Source of the DNA: Numida meleagris
Lineage: Eukaryota; Chordata; Aves; Galliformes; Numididae
Length of the DNA stretch: 64,000 nt
Direction of reading: 5' to 3'
NCBI RefSeq assembly: GCF_002078875.1
Contig: NC_034409.1
Span: 104,699,014-104,763,013 of the forward strand
The notes under the pieces are model-generated. The model was not told the DNA's origin. It searched no databases and was given only the letters and a program-made list of their open reading frames with translations. Of the stretch, positions 47,704 to 59,170 are shown in pieces (the stretch's first letter is position 1; each line of letters begins with the position of its first letter). The position numbers and the translations under genes were made by a program.

Positions 47704-50260
47704 GTGAATCTGCCCAAGGTTTCACAAAGACTGAGGCAGAAGATGTGCCCTCTTGTGTTTTCAAAGAGCTCCGCCAAAAACCAGCTACATCGCGATACTA
47801 ACAGGCGCAAAGCTTTTCTTTAACCTCTGCACTGAGCTGGTGCAGTAAGGAGAAGAACTTAAAAAATAAAGCAAAACAGCATCATACAGTGAATTCTCTC
47901 CTAAAAATGCTGGTCACTTAATGAGGGCAGAATCTCACCTGGTGGAGAAAGATGGGAATCCCATTGCTTCATAATGAACATCACTTTGAATGAAATGACT
48001 AGGAAAGATTGTTACAGGTGTAAGAACTGCCTCACATCCAACCAAACAAAAATGCCAAACTAAAGGCTGCAATAGCCATATCATGTCACTGCACGTCTCT
48101 AAGGACCAGAGCAGGCACTGGGGTCTGATGGATGCAGGTCAGTAGTGGGCAACATAAGTCATCTGTGTCAAGTGAGTTTCCAGCAGCAGCTTTTTCTGAA
48201 GGCAGTAGAAGAGGTACTGTTGCCTTCAGCATCCAATTATCTTGTTCAGAACAGTTTTGGAAAGCTCTACTTCTCACTGACTGGCATTTGTAATGCATCC
48301 AAAGTGAGCCAAGGAAAGAGAAGAGGCCAGTTTGCTAGGAGGCCTTCATCCCTGGCTAGCTCAATGGATAGCCAAGGGATAACATTCCAGATGAAGAGTA
48401 TTTATCATAATTCTGGGTTACACATGACTATAGCAATACATTGCTTGTTGTGGAGTATCTCACATGGAGGCTTTGTGAACAGCTTATTCTAGCAGCATGA
48501 TGCCGATCAGCAGTGCTAATATGGGAATCTTTATAAGAATGCTAGAACTCATAGCCTGGGATTGAATTCATGTCCGCAAACACTGTAAGTGGATCCTCCT
48601 ATATAATAAGGGCTTTGACAAATCACCTTCTTCCTCATGGGAAAAGGAGGAATATGAGAAACCCCTCAACTACCGCCATCACTAAGCACACACTTTGGTT
48701 TGCTCTCCAGAAGGAAAGGATTTAAGGATCTGCCTTTTCTTTTGCGCAAATTAATTATCGGCTCTTTTATCTTTAAGCAAACTTAGAATAGACCCAAGGA
48801 GAACTAAAAAAATATTACACTGCAATGGCAATATTGACATAATTTTTAAAGCTGTAAAAGTCAGGCAATATGGAATGAAGGCTGAAAAGCTGTCTTTACC
48901 TCATAGGTCAAACACAGGGATTTATGGCCGCACCTAGTGCCTGAAAAAGAAGAGTAGGGAATAATAGCTCTCACTCAAGCTCATGATGTGTTATATTTTG
49001 TGGGATGAACAGAAATAGTGGTTTTGAGTTTATTTCCTCTTACTTTTTTTCTCTGTCTCCATTGGCAAAAGGAGTAAAACACTTCTGTGCAGGTTATAAC
49101 TGCTTCAAGTGTTTTTCCTTTTGCACCCTTTATCTGCATATGTAACACCTCCCAATTAAACACTTCCATTACCACTATCATTGTGAATAACCTTTCCCAC
49201 ATGCATTTCATATCACATACACCGATTTTATGCACATGCTTGAGTAAGAGTGCTGAAGAACAAACGTTTTGTTTTTTCAAAATGTAGCACCATCTTGAAA
49301 AATGGATCACAAATGGAAAACATCCAGTTTCTGCAACAGGAATTTCAATAGTTAAATACTGCAGGAAGATTATACGCAACACGAGAGGCACCAGAAATGC
49401 AGTTCAGACATAATGAGCTTTGTTACAGACCTTACACCCTTGGGAAGGTTAAAGCCAAGGTCAGAAGGAGGGGAAGAGCAGTGCCACACCTGCTTGGGCT
49501 GCTCCACTGGAGAGGAGAGCCCCAGTGCTGCCTAGTTAGGGAATTCACTGCAGAAGTGGGGAGAAGTGGGGTGAGACTTCCATCTCTGTACCTGGGATTG
49601 GGGGAGGGTTAGCAGAGGGACAGTATAGCCCTGTGTGAAAAGTTACACTGATTCACTTACTTCTGCTTATGAGAACTGGATTAAACCAGGAGATCTGAAG
49701 TTCCTGCACTTGCCAGCTGTGCCTTCCTTAAAGGAGCATAGCGAAGCTGTTTTGTCGCTGGAGTGAAAGATCATGCAAGTTTGGGTTTGGTTTTCAGGTC
49801 CTTTTATGCTGGATAACGTTTACTTTTTGTTCTTCACAGAAGAACCTGAAACAGAAAACATTTTTCTCTCTTCTTTTGGGCAGTTAAGCAGGGTAAGTCT
49901 AAGGAAATTTGGTGGGTTTTTTTCTGATTTGTTTTTGTGAGCAATACGGTGTGGTGTTTTTGTCTCTTGGGAAGCTGAGGTACTTGGGAGTACATGGTGT
50001 AAAAGCTGGTGCCTCTGTTCAGCTCTCACATCCCTCTGAGTTCCCTATCTCCAGGTGGGCTGCAGTGAGGCTGGATCTGTGCACCCCGAAAGAGCCCTGT
50101 CTGCCAGGACAGTCCCAGTGTTCGCACCACAGAGAGCAATGGGCTGTAATGGGTGGGATGAGCTCTTTTAGTAAGAAGTGGATCCAAAGGGCTTGTTTCC
50201 TGTGGAGCAGTGAACATCCCTATGGTATCTCTGTTTTGTTGAATAAATCAGAGAAACAGA
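47704..50260. other. Presumed CLDN14 5' intron or flank, nothing recognised
   Basis: AT-rich DNA with short frames only. No repeats of note and no recognisable exon. Confidence 0.45.
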
Positions 50261-50890
50261 GAGTCACAGAACAGCTTGGGTTGGAAGGGATCTCACAGCC
50301 CACCCAGCCCCACCCCCTGCCGTGGGCAGGGCTGCCCCCTAACAGCTCAGGCTGCCCAGGGCCCCATCCAACCCGGCCTTAAGCGCCTCCAGGCGTGGGG
50401 CACCACAGCTTCTCTGGGCAGCCTGTGCCGGCGTCTCACCACCCTCTGAGGAAACAATTTCTTCCTAATATCTAATATAAATCTCCCCTCTTCTAGTTTA
50501 AAGCTATTCCCCCCTGTCCTGCCACAATCAGACCACGCAAAAAGTCAGTCTCCCTCTTGTTTATAAGCTCCCTTCAGGCACTGGAAAAACACAATGAGGT
50601 CCCCTCGGGGCCTTCTCTTCTCTTCTCCAGGCTGAACAAGCCCAGCTCCCTCAGCCTGTCTTCATAGGAGAGGTGCTCCAGCCCTCTGATCATCTTCATG
50701 CCCTCCTCCAGACCCTCTCCAACAGTTTCACATCCTTCTTGTGGTGGGGGCCACAGGCCTGAACACAGTACTCCAGATTGGGCCTCATAAGGGCAGAGTA
50801 GATGGATACAATCCCCTCCCTCTCCCTGCCGACCACCCCTCTTTTGGTGCAGCCGTGGGTGCAGGTGGCCTTCCAGGCTGCAGCGCTGCT
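50261..50890 (-). mobile_element. CR1 LINE, longest copy, antisense
   Basis: Runs from GAGTCACAGAACAGCTTGGG through CAGGCTGCCCAGGGCCCCAT, CTCCAGGCTGAACAAGCCC and GTACTCCAGATTGGGCCTC to TTCCAGGCTGCAGCGCTG. It is about 630 bp. The frames of up to 157 codons that overlap it are element-derived. Confidence 0.95.
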
Positions 50891-52350
50891 GTTGCCTTTG
50901 TTGCACTGAAAGTGCACACAGGGAGTTTTGTCTGCCTAGCTGTTTATTTCCATTAAATACTCAGCAACCTAATACCTCAGAAGCCTCTGCTTTCTCAAAC
51001 ATGTTTGAAATGGGTTGATTTCAAACACAGTCTCTGCATTGCTCCACATTATTGCTATTGGGAGAGAGGTAACATCCAGGTCATATTGTATACCAAGACT
51101 GTAATAGGCAAATGCAGCCTTATTGATGACACATGCTGTTTCAATGAAATAATTGTGTATATGAGTCAGGAACTGAGATGTCTTTGTGTACTGGCTTTAA
51201 GGTTTGAGGGCTTTTCTTGTGAGTAAATTCACCTATTACTTGAAAAACAAATCCTGTCTGAGCAAAGAGAAGCACAGTGATCTCACACACAGGCTTACTT
51301 TTATATTTTGTTTGCCTGTATTACAAAATTGTTAGCTCAGTCTCTCTCCCCCCTGGGATCACAACAGCAGTGTTAAAGCCCTTTTTACAATTTTCATCCT
51401 GTGTCTAAATCCTCCCTCATCCTGCCTGCTTCTTATGCGATGCTTCTTGCTTGACCTTTTATATCTTGTATGTGTTCCTGCTTTCCAGCATTCTCACAAA
51501 TTCCCACCCCACACCTGAGTATGGATTTTCCTCTGGGCAGGAAAAAATGGGAACTTCTCCTCCCGGAGAAGTGTTGGCACGTGCCTGATGGTGCCCTCCC
51601 CACACTTCTGCCCAGATGTGCACAGGGAGCAGAGAGGTGCGGACCAACAAGACGTGCTGGGCAGACAGCACTGGCAAGGAGCTAGGAAAATGGGATGGGG
51701 TTCAGGTTACTGCGTCAGCACTTCCCTCCAGCAAAAATGTAGGCCATGGGATGTTAATAAGGTGGATGTCCCTGCTCACCTTCACTGGCTTATGTACTAG
51801 CTGTAGAAAGGCAGGCAGTTTTTTTGTGCCTTCAGGGTGCGAATTTAATATCCTCAGCTCTTGGGTTCCCTTGCTAATTACAGCTCACTTCATCACTGTG
51901 TATTGGAGAAGTTTTGCCCCAACAGTTAAATGAGAGTAGGAAAAACTATCACAAGAGAAACACAAACCCAAGCTGCAGAAGTAGCAGACTCACAGCACCT
52001 GTTTCTGCACTCTGAGAATTAATAAGTCCTTGGGCTTTGTTACAGGCTGGCTCTAGTGAGGCCAGTGCTTGGCAAAGATGTTTTCAATATGTATTCAGGA
52101 AGAGTGTGTGAACCGATTTTCTGGCTCCTTTCAAACTCTTTCTGTTCTTCAGGACTGCCTGCACATGTCCGAAGCCTGGGGAGATTCTGTGGACCTTTGT
52201 TAATAAATGATGTGAAGTGAACAAGAACACGCGCTCCAAAAACTGCAGTTTACAAATAAATAATGTAAATATGATGTAACAACAAAACTTTGAACTTCTC
52301 TGCATCTGTGACCCAAGTTTCATTTAGATGCAGGGGATGGTGTGCTTGCC

Positions 52351-52383
52351 TTCTTTCTTTCTTTCTTTCTTTCTTTCTTTTTT
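52351..52383 (+). repeat. (CTTT)n microsatellite
   Basis: About seven TTTC units followed by a short T run. It is probably length-polymorphic. Confidence 0.95.
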
Positions 52384-53839
52384 ACTTCCTTTTCCTTTAA
52401 ATAGTTTGAACCTTTCACAGCTGTATCTAAAATTCTGCATAAGCTCCTAATGTTGACTTCTGCAGCCATGGTGGGGAAGCTGTTCAGAAGCAGCAGCAAG
52501 GTATCAAAGGATTTCATCTGCTGGTGGCATTTGGTTACCAACAGGAGCAACAGCAAACAGTTACAGCAGCCTCCTGTGTTCAGAGCAGACTGAAGTGCAA
52601 ACTGCTTTTTCTTGGGTGAAAATAAAACATCCCCAAATCCACCTCCCTCTCTCCCTCCCACTCTTGCTCCCCAAAATATCATACCTTCTAAAAACATGGT
52701 TTTGTCACAACTTTGTTTCTATTCATTAGCAGCTTAGGAAGGGGAGGAATCTTTTTTGGGAACATCTCTAAAGGAACATGCTACCCATATAAACCCAATT
52801 GGGCTAAGAGGTAGAAATTTTTAAATTCTTTTTTTAAAGTCCTGACAGATACATAAGTTAAGCTCACATATTTCATCCTAGAAATAATTAGCTCATATGT
52901 CTTGCTTAGGAAAGCACAACAAGCAGGCTTTGCCATTCCCTCTCTCCCATACGCGCATGTAATAGGAAAGACAAGAAGCGCCTGTTTTCTCTGCGGTGAC
53001 TTACGCTCTCTGCGCAGCTCCCTGACATCCCAGCAGCTCGCCTCTGCACGCTTCAGAAACCTCCATGCACCAATGCACAGTGATAATCCCCGGTGGGCTA
53101 CGAGTGCTAAAGGGTAACACCATCACACACTTGATTAGAGTCGACACGTACTGCGTAGCGGAGGGAAATGGAACACCCAGCCCGACAAAGCCCCACGCCG
53201 CCAGCAACACACTCACCCAGCAGGGCTGTTGTGCTGTCTGCCAAGTGACAAGCTATCTGCTGCTGCACCTGGTGGCTTCCCACAGCAGTCTTCATACCGC
53301 CTGATGCGGTCACTGGGAGATGCTGCAGAAGATGAGCCCAATGGCCAGCACAGGGTAGTGTTCAAGGAGACCTTGAAAGTAAGAATTAGAAAGACATCTT
53401 CCTGCATATCAATGCTGTAGGCAGATGCTTTGCCCAGGAGGATACTTGTGTCGGTCACCAGCTGGTGATGTGGGACCCAAATTTGTCATGAGGAGAGAGG
53501 TGTTGGAAAGCAGTGTGCTGAACAGTTTGCTGGAGGATGTGCTGCTGCAACAGGAGCATCAGGTCCTGATTTACAGTTCCTCGAGACAAGGAGCCTGTGA
53601 GTTTGAGAGTAGTGGTCACGGAGATGGAAACAACAGTACAACTGACCAAGCATGGCTAATGTGTAGACCGTTCGGTGCAATATACCATAGTAACTCCCTT
53701 ATTTTTTTACCTACAGCAATAGGCTTTACAGAGTGAGGGTTTGACCTCCGGTGTTGGGGTGGATAATTGGTTTTCCCATCCCACTCCTCCTCAAATTTAA
53801 TCCTGGAGATCCTATTCTTTGTTCTGGGGTTTGTTTTGA

Positions 53840-53875
53840 GTGTTTTTTGTTAGTTTGTTTTTGTTGTTGCTTGTT

Positions 53876-53920
<45 letters not shown>
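53840..53920 (+). repeat. Poly(T) tract of 43 with T-rich flank
   Basis: Positions 53878-53920 are 43 consecutive T, preceded by a TTTG/TTTTTG-rich stretch from about 53840. On the minus strand this is a long A tract followed by an A-rich decay zone. No AATAAA or gene-like sequence lies beside it, so a retroposed transcript is not supported. The length may be an assembly artefact. Confidence 0.85.
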
Positions 53921-53921
<1 letters not shown>

Positions 53922-54701
53922 TAGTATGATCTTGGAGGGAAGTAGCTAAACTAAGGAAGAAAGTCATATTAAGAGTGTGGAAGTGAAAGTATTTAACCTC
54001 TATTTTTCTTGCTACATTCTTCCACGGAAAACCATTCCCTTTGCAGGAAGGTATGCTGAATTGGCTCCAGCCTTCAGAGTTGTCTTCTCCCACTTGGACC
54101 CCAAAAAGGGTCTTATCACCTGCACCTGGAGAGGAGGTGGGAACTGTGGCGAAAGCAGAGCTTGGGCAAGGAAGGAGAGCATCTGCTAATTCCTAAAGAA
54201 CTTCAGAAGCAGTATACTGTGGACAAGTGTAAATATTCTTCTCCAGACCCTCCATCTGCCTTGGTCACGATGGGGTGGGAGGAGAAGAAAGGCTGCAAAA
54301 CAGTTTGGTGATATAGGGGAATCCTCCTTGCTTGAGCTGCTTCTGCCAAAAGTTGTGGGAATAGCAGTGAAGTCCTTGAGGGATAAAGGTATTCTTTTCT
54401 TCTAAATCTTAACCTAATTAAATATATGTTTTTAATAAGAGAAATGGCCTGTATTGTATGATTGGACTAATGAATGTAGTAGCTCCAAAACCAAAAAGAC
54501 GTGGAGGGATTCCATGAGCTATGGTTGCTTTTAGAAACTTCCCAGCTTGCCAACAAGTTTATCTCCTCTGCAAAACCAGAGTGGGGTTTCCCTTCCCATA
54601 CGGACTGCCTTAAAATTACTTTTTACTGAGGCTTGAAAGGCCAACCATTGAGAAGGAAAACACAACAAGAACTTCATCTGGCCCCAAAACCGTGTGAACC
54701 T

Positions 54702-55216
54702 CAAGTACTGTGTTCAGTTTTGGGCCCTTCACTACAAGAAAGACACTGAGGCCCAGGAGCGTGTCCAAAGAAGGGCAGTGGAGCTGTGAGGGGCCTGGAG
54801 CACAAGTCTCTGATGGGGAGTGGCTGAGGGAGCTGGGATTGTTCAGTCTGGAGAAGAGGCGGCTCAGGGGAGACCTTATTGCCCTCTACAACCACCTGAG
54901 AGGAGGCTGTGGTTAGGCGGGGTTCTATCTCTTCTCCCAGGTAACGGTGATAGGACAATAGGGAATGGCCACACGTTGCACCAGGGGAGGTTCAGGTTGG
55001 ATGTTAGGAACAATTTATTCTCAGAAAGAGTGGTGAGGCAGTGGCACAGGCTGCCCAGGGAGGTGGCTGAGTCACCATTCTTGGAGATGTTCAAGAGCCG
55101 TGTGGACGTGGCAATGAGGGACATGGCCAGAGGGCACGGTGCAGATGGGCTGGTGGTTGAACTAGGTGGTTGTAGAGTTCTTTTCCAACCTTGAAGAACT
55201 TTCTATGGTTCTGTGA
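54702..55216 (+). mobile_element. CR1 LINE, 3' part, sense
   Basis: Reads CAAGTACTGTGTTCAGTTTT, GGGCCCTTCACTACAAGAAA, ATTGTTCAGTCTGGAGAAG and GAGATGTTCAAGAGCCGTG to TTTCTATGGTTCTGTG. It is about 515 bp and immediately precedes the CpG island. Confidence 0.95.
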
Positions 55217-55324
55217 ATTTAGCAATGTTGTCAATCAGCAGGGCATAGACGAGTGTCCCTGGACAGCCCCCAAGAGCCCTTCCAAGGCAACTGGTGGTTG
55301 AAAATGAGCTGTCTGTAAAGCACT

Positions 55325-55560
55325 GTTCGGTACTTCTAGTGGCGGCCCCGAGCGAGAGGAGCTCCCCGCGCTTCCCGCAGCTCCCGCTAGATGTCAGCGC
55401 TCCCTCCCGCTGCGTCCCCGGCCCGGCTCCGAGCAGCAAACCCCGCAGCTGCGGAAACAGGAGAGACTGCGGGCACAGGAGCCCCTTCCTCAAGAAAATG
55501 GGTCTGAAACGGTGAATTGCCGTGGGGACCCTGCGAACGTCAGTGTCTGCGTTGGAAACT
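55325..55560. promoter_or_regulatory. Small CpG island, possible promoter or first exon
   Basis: Bases 55321-55560 contain 22 CpG dinucleotides in 240 bases, far above the surrounding DNA. Several GC-box-like stretches occur (GGCGGCCCC, CCCCGGCCCGGC). It is not part of the adjacent CR1 copy and has no convincing coding frame. It lies about 28 kb upstream of the CLDN14 coding exon. It could be a CLDN14 distal promoter, a non-coding RNA promoter, or an isolated island. No TATA box or clear donor fixes a direction. Confidence 0.5.
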
Positions 55561-58500
55561 TGTTTGTTTACTGTCAGACTGCATCGTCATGAAGGCTCTA
55601 TTAAATAAGGGCTTTGGCATGATGCATCAGGTTTTCACCCCATGAGGGGAGCTGGCCCCACATCAGATCCAGATGTGGGTTAGGACTCACCCAGCCCCAC
55701 AGCTGCCAGGACTTTCCTGATCCCATGTTCTGGGCCTAACTCAGATTGCTGACATTCCACCCTTGATTTATTTAAAAAGGAAAAAAAAATAGAAATCCCA
55801 CTGCCACTATATCACCAAGTTTGGCAGATCTATAGAAATTTACCTTTTATGATGTCCCTTGCAAAGAATATTAATATTCCTGAGGTTTTGTATTTAACGA
55901 AAAAATCTGAAACAAACCGTTGTAAGTGATGAGGCAACAAAGAATACCTCCTTCAAAGGTCTGATTTACATTGGAACTGGAAGTTTGGTGGAGCCATCAC
56001 AAAGCCTGAACAAATAGGTCAGTGTTTACCCATTTTATTTATTTGATGATGGATGTCAAGTGTTAGCGTGAGATTTTTAAAATATATTTTAAAGGAAGCA
56101 CAGTGCTGTTCAATGTAAAGCAGATTAGATAATGTAAATTATCACTGAAATGCAGCAGGGAACCCAACAACATCTCATACTAGGTTAAGCCAGATATCCA
56201 CCCTATTGATCTCATCATTACGTAAATGAATATGAAGAAAAAAATTCCCAGTTGACTATGCAAGTCTCCCCAAGGTGATGCAATAGATCCCACTGGCTGA
56301 CTCACTGAGCAGTGCAATGCACAAACCAGCAGCAAAGCTGGGGAGCAGTTCTCAGTTGGCAGAGGATGGACCAGATGATCTAGTTGTTTTGTTTCTTTTT
56401 TTCCTTGTTTTATATCTCCAAATCTGAATTGGAACACTTTCTGTTTCACTGACCAGCAGAGGTATATGACCAACTATTTTTATAAATTTACAATTTACTA
56501 TCCTCTAAAACGCATGGGACAACAGGAAAGAATAATTCCTTAATATCTCATTAAAATTTCTTCCTTCCATGAGGCATAGAAACCTTCTTTTTCTTGTCAC
56601 GAGACTGATGTGTTCATTTTTTTGAATATGGAAATCCATTGTGCATGTGCGCATTAGCCCCAGTAACGCACAGCCATTGTGCTGTGCAACCCATACTCTT
56701 CTGTTCATTGTTCTTATGTTGCTGTGCAATGTTTTTTTTTTCTCTGAGGGCTTTGTTTTCATGCAGGGAGATCCTATCAGCTATATAGAGTACAGATGTT
56801 GTCTTCCAGTGTAAGTGAAACAGCAGATATTGGTATAGTTATGAGTAATTGTAACAATACATCAGAACTGTTAGCAAGAATGGGCCAAGTCATGCAGCAG
56901 AAAGCACAGCAACATTCTTGACTGTGTGAAAGGATTGATGCTGCTGTGACCCACGGCAAGCCGTCTGCTCAGGCTCACTGAACACTGGTAGGCGGTGATA
57001 GAACTGAGCCCCCAGCTCGGCTGACTTCTCATGAATTTCCCTTGGGTTACCGCCAAAATGAAATTTTCTGCTTCTGAAAACCAATTAGCACTATTGCCAA
57101 GAAGGGAGGTTGAAATGGAAAATGGTGAAATTTCACAGTCCTGTGGAGTGCCAAGTCAGCCAGCTATGGGGCTGCACAGGAAAGCTACCAGTGGGCAGTG
57201 GCTGTCATAATGGTTGAAGGCCCAAATAAGTGTATTCTGGATCTGAAGAAATTTTATCACAAACTCTTTGGCCTGAATTTTGACTGGAGAACTTCCTAGA
57301 GGACATGTTCTTCTGGAGGAACACAGATATTGCATGAGAGCATCAGTTTCCCACTGAGCATTTAGTCTTTCTGTTTTGAATCTTGATGATGACCCAGAAA
57401 AGTGGAAATCAGCTGAAACCAAATGGTTTGAGGTGGGATTTGTTGCCCAAGGACAACACCTGGAAGAGAGGGCTATTCCTTCTCACCAGTTTATATCCTA
57501 GCTGAAGTGTTCAGTTTGAATGCCAGCTGGGCCACTGGTGTCATCTGTGTCTTTGGAATTTGGGAAGGAAGAGGACGCTTGAGAGATACTCTTGAAAATC
57601 CCTGAAGTGTCTGTGTATGGGAAAGATATGCAATGTGTTGGATGTAATCAGAAACAGAGATGTGAGATCTTACCTGTAAGCTCTCAGCTCATGCTCTCAG
57701 ATGTTCACCCAAAATCTAAATCCCAGTATGGAGCTAACAGATTGGTCCCAGGCTTTTCTGCTCTCTGATTTAGAGCTCTTTGCTATCAAAAGGAAAGCTG
57801 CATCACAACCAACCTCAACTCATGCTGCCACCAAAACACTCCTCAAGCTGTCAGTATTTGAAAGAACGTGTTGACAAGCCATGTTCAGCACCCAGTTTCA
57901 GTCTGCTCTTGTCAAACACAATTTTAGTTAGCTCAAGAAGATTCCAAAAACCTTTGTTTGCACGAGTCCCAGGTGAAGAGCTCTGATCTCTGATATATGC
58001 ACAGAGCTGGAAGGGAGGATGTCGGAAAGTGCTTGTTTCTTTATTTTTTTTCCCCTCAGCCAAATAATCTTCACTCATGTTTGTTGATAAAGTTTTAAAA
58101 ACTCAGTCTAAATCTTTTTTTCCTGCTGGCTTTAATCATTACTTGATTTCACCTCTGATCTTCATTTCATCAATATATTCACAGCTAATTTTAAGTAGTT
58201 TAAGTTGTCAAAGTCATTAAGAAAATGTTCTTGTGACAAGGAAAACAAAAATGTCATTATTCTAGTTAGAGGACTGAACCCATTTTTCTGTGATACTTTC
58301 TTATGTTTGATCTTTGTATGTCCTTTCAGAACCATGACTTGTTGCAGTACTGATCATTTTCCCCACCAAACAGGGCTTAACCTTTCACAGAACTCCTTTG
58401 GGGTATTGCTTAAGCCCTTATACTCCATGCATACATAATAAGCTCTCAACTTTTTGTTACCAGATCTATTTCATTGTAAAAAATGGATTTTATAACATGC

Positions 58501-58871
58501 CATTAGAGGCCTGTGACCACAGCTGTCCTTAGCCTTGCTGTATCATCACAGCCATAGGGGTGACAGCAGTCTGGCTTGAGTTAAAGCTGGACAGACACTT
58601 GGAATAAACTTCTAAGTTGGAAAAGGTTGGACTTTTCTAGGTTTCACAGTAAGAAGAGGAAAACTTTGTCCAGCTTACTCTATGATATTTACTTAGTTAT
58701 TGCTAACAGAGATGAAGAGGGAGAATAAATCTTTTGAAAACAAAACTCTTCAAGAAACATTTTCATGAAGTCAGCAAGTAGAAGGAGGTTCCTGTGTCAT
58801 GATGAAGTGCTAAAGGCATTGATCCTGTGATCTCTTCTCCTGCCCTTACTCTTCCAGCAAAAGAGCAATGG
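55561..58871. other. Presumed CLDN14 5' intron or flank, nothing recognised
   Basis: AT-rich DNA with no recognised element. A minus-strand donor-like site, ACAG followed by GTAAGATC, sits at 57668-57677, but no linked exon can be shown. Confidence 0.45.
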
Positions 58872-59170
58872 AATCACAGGATGGTTTGGGTTAGAAAGGA
58901 CCTCAAAGCCCACCCAACTTCAATCCCTGCCATGGGCAGGGCTGCCCCCCACCAGCTCAGGCTGCCCAGGGCCCCATCCACCCTGGCCTTGAGCGCCTCC
59001 AGGGATGGGGCACCACAGCTTCTCTGGGCAGACTGTGCTAGCGCCTCACTGCCCCTTAGGCAAGCAATTTCGCCTAACTTCTAATCTAAATCTCCCCTTT
59101 TCAGACTGTAAAAAGTCAGTCTCCCTCCTGCTTATAAGCTCCCTTCAAATACTGGAAGGTTGTAAGGAGG
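58872..59170 (-). mobile_element. CR1 LINE, antisense, internally deleted
   Basis: Starts GAATCACAGGATGGTTTGGG and continues through CATGGGCAGGGCTGCCCCCC to TCTCCCCTTTTCAG. It then jumps to ACTGTAAAAAGTCAGTCTCC. The block present between these two points in the 50261 copy is missing, so a deletion of about 40-50 bp is likely. Confidence 0.95.

Larger units (their letters stand above)
50891..54701. other. Presumed CLDN14 5' intron or flank with simple repeats
   Basis: Contains a CTTT microsatellite at 52351 and a T43 tract at 53878. A moderately CpG-rich patch near 53130-53220 has a minus-strand GTGAGT donor-like site at 53211-53216. No exon can be supported. Confidence 0.45.

Noticed and set aside
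49909..50906. Long frames around 50 kb on both strands
   Set aside because: They run into the antisense CR1 copy and are products of the element or its flank.
53107..53313. Possible minus-strand exon ending at a GTGAGT donor
   Set aside because: No acceptor with a pyrimidine tract lies upstream, and the peptide is unrecognised.
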